Shown: positions 43,356 through 47,017 of the stretch, piece after piece
Position numbering within the stretch: position 1 is the stretch's first letter
Layout: each line of letters opens with the position of its first letter
Assembly: GCA_009840945.1 (NCBI GenBank)
Contig: VXMU01000122.1
Span: 9,330-56,346 of the forward strand
Reading direction: 5' to 3'
DNA from: Chloroflexota bacterium
Lineage (GTDB): Bacteria; Chloroflexota; Dehalococcoidia; UBA2979
Length of the DNA: 47,017 bases
The notes under the pieces: model-generated
Seen by the model: only the letters and a program-made list of their open reading frames with translations
What the model was told of the DNA's origin: nothing
Databases searched by the model: none
Translations under genes and position numbers: made by a program

Positions 43356-43394
43356 GGGTGGCGGTCGAGAGACGGTGCGGTCGGCCGTACTCTA

Positions 43395-43421
43395 GAACGA
43401 GCGTTCGCGGTGAGGTATAGT
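43395..43421 (+). promoter_or_regulatory. SOS box (LexA operator) and -10 of TIR gene 2
   Basis: GAACGAGCGTTC at 43395-43406 fits GAAC-N4-GTTC. TATAGT at 43416-43421 is the -10. The spacing from box to -10 is 9 nt, against 10 nt at the first TIR gene, and the surrounding TAGAACGNGCGTTCGC is shared, so the promoter was duplicated with the gene. Confidence 0.7.
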
Positions 43422-43448
43422 CCAACCTCGGGCGGGAAGGTGGCCGGG

Positions 43449-43835
43449 ATGCCGAGGAACGTGTTCCTCAGTTTCGCGATGGAGGATCAGCGGCTGGCCA
43501 ATGCGTTTCGTGCGCAGGCCAGGAACGGCCGGTCCGACCTTGAGTTCCGTGACTACTCCGTCAAGGAGCCGTTCGAGCGCGCCTGGAAGACGAACGTCGA
43601 GCGGCTGATCCGCATGTGCTCCGCCACCATCTGCCTGGTGGGTGAATCGACATGGTCGAGCGACGCGGTCGACTGGGAGATTCGCAAGAGCATTCAACTG
43701 GGCAAGAAGGTCGTCGCCGTCCGGTTGGGGCCCGATGTGCGTGAGGTTCCGGGCGCCTTGCGTGAGTTGCGGGTGCCCGTCGTGCCCTGGGACATCGAGG
43801 CGATCATGCGGGAACTCGGCGGTGTTGCGGCGTGA
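43449..43835 (+). CDS. TIR-like (ThsB/MTH538-type) domain protein 2
   Basis: A 128-residue paralogue of the preceding gene: VFLSFAMEDQRLANAF, FRDYSVKEPFER, SSDAVDWEIRKSIQLGKKVVAVRL. Putative catalytic Glu77 is conserved. Divergence is concentrated at residues 25-30, 46-49 and 98-122, while the core around 57-97 is almost identical. ATG at 43449 follows GGGAAGG. The stop overlaps the GTG of the membrane protein gene by 4 bp, so the two are made together. Confidence 0.86.
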   Translation: MPRNVFLSFAMEDQRLANAFRAQARNGRSDLEFRDYSVKEPFERAWKTNVERLIRMCSATICLVGESTWSSDAVDWEIRKSIQLGKKVVAVRLGPDVREVPGALRELRVPVVPWDIEAIMRELGGVAA

Positions 43836-44365
43836 CGACCGGTGACGCGGCCCTGGAGCGTCGACTCTTCCCGGGAGGCTCGCCAGCCTCGGACGAACGC
43901 ACGACTCAGTCCCTCCTCGACCAGTACCGGCTGCTCGTCGAGTCGTCGGAGCGCGTGGTCGCACGTCGTCAGACGGCCAATACGTTCTTCCTGTCGATCA
44001 ACTCCGCGCTGCTGATCTTCGCGGGTGTACTCCTTCGCGAGGGTGACGCGTTCGCCCTCGTGGGTGGCGCCGCAACTGCGGGCTTGGGCCTGATGGGATT
44101 CTTCATTTGCTTCGTCTGGTGGCGCATGGTGACGTCGTTCCGCCAGTTGAACACGGCGAAGTTCCAGATCATCCACCTGCTGGAGAGGTACCTCCCGGCA
44201 GCGGTCTTTGAGGCAGAGTGGAGCGCGCTCGGCGAAGGGCACGATCCGTCGCTCTATCGCCCCTTCACTCGCCTCGAGACACGGATCCCGGTAGCGCTCA
44301 TGGCGCTGTATGGAGTCGCAGCCCTGATTGGGGTCCTTATGGCGCTGGCGAGCGGCCTGCGCTGA
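43832..44365 (+). CDS. Three-helix membrane protein (RipA/SLATT-like), candidate effector
   Basis: A 177-residue protein. Residues 20-50 form a polar helix (QSLLDQYRLLVESSERVVARRQTAN). Hydrophobic segments lie at 52-68, 75-96 and 152-174, with a conserved-looking WWRMVTSFRQLNTAKFQIIHLLERYLP linker. This resembles the RipA-type octameric membrane proteins and the SLATT 2TM effectors that accompany nucleotide-signal defence systems; the resemblance is from memory of the pattern, not a search. The GTG start overlaps the TIR gene 2 stop. It is the natural candidate for a membrane-disrupting effector. Confidence 0.72.
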   Translation: MTTGDAALERRLFPGGSPASDERTTQSLLDQYRLLVESSERVVARRQTANTFFLSINSALLIFAGVLLREGDAFALVGGAATAGLGLMGFFICFVWWRMVTSFRQLNTAKFQIIHLLERYLPAAVFEAEWSALGEGHDPSLYRPFTRLETRIPVALMALYGVAALIGVLMALASGLR

Positions 44366-44376
44366 GCGTCAGGTGC

Positions 44377-44811
44377 CTACCCGCCAAGTATCGCGTCCGC
44401 CGAGATGGGACCGGCGCCGCCGATCATGAGGGCGAGGAGGGCGGCGAGGATGAGGATGTCGAGCTCGTAGCCCTGCGCGTTCTCGTTGCCCGCGAACGGC
44501 AGGCGCAGCTTCACCGCGTTCACCCACGTCGCCACCAACATGCTCACCGCCAGCGGGATCGCGACCCACGACGTGAACAGGCCGACGACCAGTGCGAGGC
44601 CCCCGACGACCTCGAGCGCCGCGACGACGGGCGCGGCGACGCGGGGCAGCGGAATGCCGACCTCCCCGAGCCACAGGCTGAAACCGCCGATGCCGCGCCG
44701 GAGCTTGCCGTAGCCGGCGTGCACGAAGATGACGCCGAGGACGATGCGCAGGGGCACCATCGCCCACCCGGCGGAGCACCAGTCGCAGAGGGGTTCGGTC
44801 AGCGTTTCCAC
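44377..44811 (-). CDS. DoxX family membrane protein
   Basis: A 144-residue, four-helix DoxX/DoxD-like protein. PLRIVLGVIFVHAGYGKLRRGIGGF is the family start; VAAPVVAALEVVGGLALVVGLFTSW and the C-terminal YELDILILAALLALMIGGAG follow. Often linked to quinone or thiosulfate redox chemistry, but function is unassigned here. GTG at 44811 has GAGGCGATCC upstream; an internal ATG at 44760 would cut off 17 residues. Confidence 0.85.
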   Translation of the reverse strand: METLTEPLCDWCSAGWAMVPLRIVLGVIFVHAGYGKLRRGIGGFSLWLGEVGIPLPRVAAPVVAALEVVGGLALVVGLFTSWVAIPLAVSMLVATWVNAVKLRLPFAGNENAQGYELDILILAALLALMIGGAGPISADAILGG

Positions 44812-44857
44812 GGATCGCCTCGCCTCGCGCGGCCGGGCGCCTGCTCGGGAAGCACGA

Positions 44858-44887
44858 CGCCGGTGCAGGGCATACCCCGCACCGGCG
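44858..44887. terminator. Terminator-like hairpin after the MaoC operon
   Basis: CGCCGGTGC (44858-44866) pairs perfectly with GCACCGGCG (44879-44887); the loop has GGG and CCCC that extend the stem. It begins 18 bp after the MaoC stop on the - strand. Confidence 0.6.
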
Positions 44888-44905
44888 CGTGTTGGAGGTC
44901 CGTCG

Positions 44906-45373
44906 CTAGCGCCTCGGCAGCTGCACCACCGCGGTGCCCTGCAGCGGCCGCTCGCCTCGCTCATTTTCGAGGTAGATGTCGAGCTTGACGGTGCCCGCGC
45001 CGTCGCCTTCCTCGGTGTCGGTCACCAGTCCCTGCACCTTGAGGGCGTCGTCGTGGAGCACCGGGCGGCGGAAGTTCACGTCGACGAAGTCGACCGAGCC
45101 GCCGGTCCCGACCCAGTCGGTGACGAGCTTCGTCAGCTTCGAGAGGCTGAACGCGCCGGGCACGATGGGCTTCGGGAAGCCGAGCTTCCTGGCGCCCTCA
45201 GGGTCCGTGAAACGACCGTCGCCGGTGGGACCGCCGCCCTCACCGAGCGCGTCGCCCTCGAGGCCGAGGTATCCGAGGACCTGCTCCATGTCCGGGGTCC
45301 ACTCGTCCTCGAACTCGTCGCCGAGGTCGATGTCGTCGAAGTAGGTCTGCGTGGTGGGGTCGACGGTCTTCAT
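44906..45373 (-). CDS. MaoC-like hydratase/dehydratase domain protein
   Basis: A 155-residue hot-dog fold protein. Features are YFDDIDLGDEFEDEW at the start, PIVPGAFSLSKLTKLVTDWVG as the hot-dog helix and VNFRRPVLHDDALKVQGLVTD. The typical hydratase Asp/His motif (usually D....H) is not clear; the sequence has DPEGARKLGFPKPIVPG instead. The ATG overlaps the stop of the partner gene by 4 bp, implying that the two halves assemble together as a pseudo-heterodimer. Confidence 0.82.
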   Translation of the reverse strand: MKTVDPTTQTYFDDIDLGDEFEDEWTPDMEQVLGYLGLEGDALGEGGGPTGDGRFTDPEGARKLGFPKPIVPGAFSLSKLTKLVTDWVGTGGSVDFVDVNFRRPVLHDDALKVQGLVTDTEEGDGAGTVKLDIYLENERGERPLQGTAVVQLPRR

Positions 45374-45801
45374 TCGCCCACCTGCCTGCGCACCATGAGC
45401 TGGTCGGAGTGGGCAACCTCGTCGCCGTTCTCGTCCCGGTAGGTGAGGCGGCTGACCTGGAAGACCATGGTGCCGCTGCGGCCGGTCTTGGCGTAGACCT
45501 CCTTGGCCTGCGCCCAGCCGGTGAGGGTCTGGCCGACCTTCACGGGCTTGAGGAGCTCCATCCGCGAGCCCGCGTGGAACCCGGTGTTGCCGAACTTCAC
45601 CTTCGGGTCCGGGCCGCCGCGGAAGCGCATGCGCTGCAGGTAGCTGGGCGGCACGAAGCCCTGCTCCGTGTAGAGCGGGTTGGTCTCGCCCATCAGCTCA
45701 CAGTAGCGCGCCACCGTCTCGGCCTCGACCGTGATGGTGCCGACCTCTTCCTCGACCCCGATCACGCTCTCGTCGTACTCGAATACCGCTTCTTCGCTCA
45801 T
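45370..45801 (-). CDS. MaoC dehydratase N-terminal-like (FAS1-type hot-dog) protein
   Basis: A 143-residue hot-dog fold protein. VEAETVARYCELMGETNPLYTEQ, the VPPSYLQRM helix segment and FHAGSRMELLKPVKVGQTLTGWAQAKEVYAKTGRSGTMVF fit the N-terminal MaoC_dehydratas_N family. Together with the next gene it probably makes an enoyl-CoA hydratase of hydroxyacyl-CoA or 3-methylfumaryl-CoA type. ATG overlaps the stop of the PHP gene by 4 bp. Confidence 0.84.
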   Translation of the reverse strand: MSEEAVFEYDESVIGVEEEVGTITVEAETVARYCELMGETNPLYTEQGFVPPSYLQRMRFRGGPDPKVKFGNTGFHAGSRMELLKPVKVGQTLTGWAQAKEVYAKTGRSGTMVFQVSRLTYRDENGDEVAHSDQLMVRRQVGE

Positions 45802-46475
45802 ACCGCCTCTTCCTCGAGCGTCTGCTCGATAGTCACCGGATAGTAGTCTCCCGACGCCAGTTGCTCCACCAGGTCCTCGATGGTGGCGATCGGCCGGGCG
45901 AATGCGGTCAGACAGCGGCCGATGGCGCTGACGTAGTGGGCGTCGCTGCCGCCGACCAGGTGGAGACCGTGGGCCTTCGCGAACTCGGTCCCGATCTCGT
46001 TCTCCTGGTCCGAGCTGCCGCCGTTGAGCGACTCGACCGCCTCCACGTACTCGGGGTCGTACCCGTTCGCAACGTGCTCGGCCATGCCGATGCTCGGCCG
46101 TCCCGCGTGCGCCGCGACGGCGAAGCCGCCGGTCTCGCGCGCGATGCGGAAGACGTCGGCCGGCGGAAGCCGCGTCGAGGAGAAGTCGAAGTGGCGCGCG
46201 AACTCGGGGGTGATGCCGAAGACGAGCACGTGGCCGACGGTGGTCTCCAGCTCCGCGCCCCGCAGCACGGCCGTCTCGTACTGCTCAGCGAGCGCGTCGT
46301 AGCTCACGCTGGGGTCGAACTGGCGGTGCTCGGTCAGCACGAAGCCGTCGACGTGGAAGCCGCGCCGGCGCCGCGAGGCGATCCACTTGAGGTAGCCCTC
46401 GACTGTCCCGCCGGCATCGTCGGATGCGTCGGTGGAGTGGGAGTGCAGGTCGAGGTAGAAGCGGCGTCCGGCGAT
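45798..46475 (-). CDS. PHP domain metal-dependent phosphoesterase with an apparent ATC start
   Basis: A 225-residue PHP protein. Metal ligands are in FYLDLHSHSTD, the Glu of GAELE, AAHAGRP and GSDAH. Upstream of FYLDLHSHS there is no in-frame ATG, GTG or TTG back to the stop of the previous gene at 46557. The best start is ATC at 46475-46473, which lies 7 nt after the Shine-Dalgarno GGAAGGA. A GTG at 46340 would remove the HxH metal site. An error in the sequence (ATG read as ATC) is possible. The gene heads the MaoC operon. Confidence 0.8.
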   Translation of the reverse strand: MAGRRFYLDLHSHSTDASDDAGGTVEGYLKWIASRRRRGFHVDGFVLTEHRQFDPSVSYDALAEQYETAVLRGAELETTVGHVLVFGITPEFARHFDFSSTRLPPADVFRIARETGGFAVAAHAGRPSIGMAEHVANGYDPEYVEAVESLNGGSSDQENEIGTEFAKAHGLHLVGGSDAHYVSAIGRCLTAFARPIATIEDLVEQLASGDYYPVTIEQTLEEEAV

Positions 46476-46556
46476 GACACGTTCCTTCCGCGGGTGTGGG
46501 CGGGCTCGCCATTCTCCGCAGCACCCGGCGCGGGCGTCAATGCGACCGGGTACCGG

Positions 46557-47017
46557 TCACCCGCCGAGCTCGACCCAGGGCGCGGTGGCGGCCCGGCCGA
46601 GCTTCACGATGTCGAGGTCGACTCCGAGGCCGGGTTGTGGCGGCAGGGCCAGCGCCCCGCCGCGCGGACGCGGAGGGTCGATCACGATGTCGGCTTCGAG
46701 GTGGTCGGCCGTCGCGAGGCCATGTGCGGGGTCGGGAAGCGCTTCGACGGACGGCACGGCGGCGGCCAGGTGGAGCGCGGCGGCGACGCCGACGCCGGCG
46801 TCGAACGTCGTGGTCACGATGCACGGCACCCCCCGCGCCGCCGCCGCGCGCGCGAGGCCGAGCGCCGGTCGCAGGCCGCCGAGCCGCATCGGCTTCAGCA
46901 CCAGCGCGCCGACGGCGCCCCCCGGATCGCCGCGGCGGCCCACGGAGCCCGGTGGGGAGCGGTAGTAGGCCGCGGGGGGGGGGGCAGGTTCGCGGGGCCC
47001 CCCCGGGAGGTTGAAAA
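46557..47017 (-). CDS. MenC-like enolase-superfamily protein, partial
   Basis: Only the C-terminal part (about 129 reliable residues) is in the window; the 5' end runs off the right edge. LVLKPMRLGGLRPALGLARAAAARGVPCIVTTTFD, GVAAALHLAAAVP, HGLAT and LPPQPGLGVDLD fit the o-succinylbenzoate synthase or muconate-cycloisomerase-like family. The last 45 bases of the window contain G- and C-runs and are not reliable. Its stop lies 81 bp upstream of the PHP start. Confidence 0.72.
   Translation of the reverse strand, partial: FNLPGGPREPAPPPAAYYRSPPGSVGRRGDPGGAVGALVLKPMRLGGLRPALGLARAAAARGVPCIVTTTFDAGVGVAAALHLAAAVPSVEALPDPAHGLATADHLEADIVIDPPRPRGGALALPPQPGLGVDLDIVKLGRAATAPWVELGG
46974..47017. other. 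Poly-G contig-end block
   Basis: An 11-G run (46974-46984) is followed by CAGGTT, CGCGGGG, a C-run and TTGAAAA. It resembles the 17010-17195 block and looks like low-quality sequence. Confidence 0.7.

Noticed and set aside
46340-46340. GTG at 46340 as the PHP start
   Set aside because: It would remove the LDLHSHS metal-binding segment, which is clearly encoded upstream in the same frame.

Overview
The window is very GC-rich (roughly 70% by eye), gene-dense DNA from a bacterium. Many genes overlap by ATGA or GTGA, and at least nine genes carry a TANNNT box 6-8 nt before the start codon, the pattern expected of leaderless mRNAs. Tandem-fused CaiB/BaiF CoA-transferases, a glycolate oxidase operon, stand-alone groEL under CIRCE control and Gram-positive-type SOS boxes (GAAC-N4-GTTC) make a Chloroflexota (Dehalococcoidia-like) genome my best guess, with Actinomycetota as the alternative. 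This is inference; no rRNA marker is present. Both ends look like contig ends: the left in a dispersed repeat, the right in a poly-G stretch.

Layout. 1-6551: repeats, a cobalamin riboswitch and a B12 operon (btuC-btuD-cobO-cbiB-cobD/cobC-like-cobQ). 6564-12341: a two-domain CoA-transferase divergent from an MFS carrier, then an SRPBCC protein and an acyl-CoA dehydrogenase. 12404-15023: groEL and an isolated nuoB. 15161-18247: Fe-S biogenesis (cysteine desulfurase, SufR-like regulator interrupted by a low-complexity block, A-type carrier). 18347-22821: EVE protein, homocysteine methyltransferase/MTHFR fusion, membrane protein, DUF488 protein, and a voltage-gated cation channel with an acidic filter. 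23038-29013: glcD-glcE-glcF plus a sugar-nucleotide epimerase and a nucleotidyltransferase. 29111-34559: small metabolic and hypothetical genes, including a 49-residue three-CxxC protein coupled to a YbaK deacylase. 34701-38710: FIST protein, 2-hydroxyacid dehydrogenase, and a lower-GC island (DUF3892, XRE regulator, ImmA/IrrE peptidase). 38802-42860: phosphodiesterase, NAD salvage pair pncA-pncB, a small protein and a lipid-anchored or secreted hydrolase. 42910-44365: two tandem TIR-like proteins, each behind its own SOS-box promoter, the second translationally coupled to a three-helix membrane protein. 44377-47017: DoxX protein, two MaoC-like proteins, a PHP phosphoesterase without a canonical start codon, and a truncated MenC-like enolase-superfamily gene.

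The most interesting candidate is 42910-44365. It looks like a compact Thoeris-like or CBASS-like module (TIR signal maker plus membrane effector) placed under DNA-damage control and lying close to an NAD salvage operon. The regulatory layout is directly visible; the defence role is inference.
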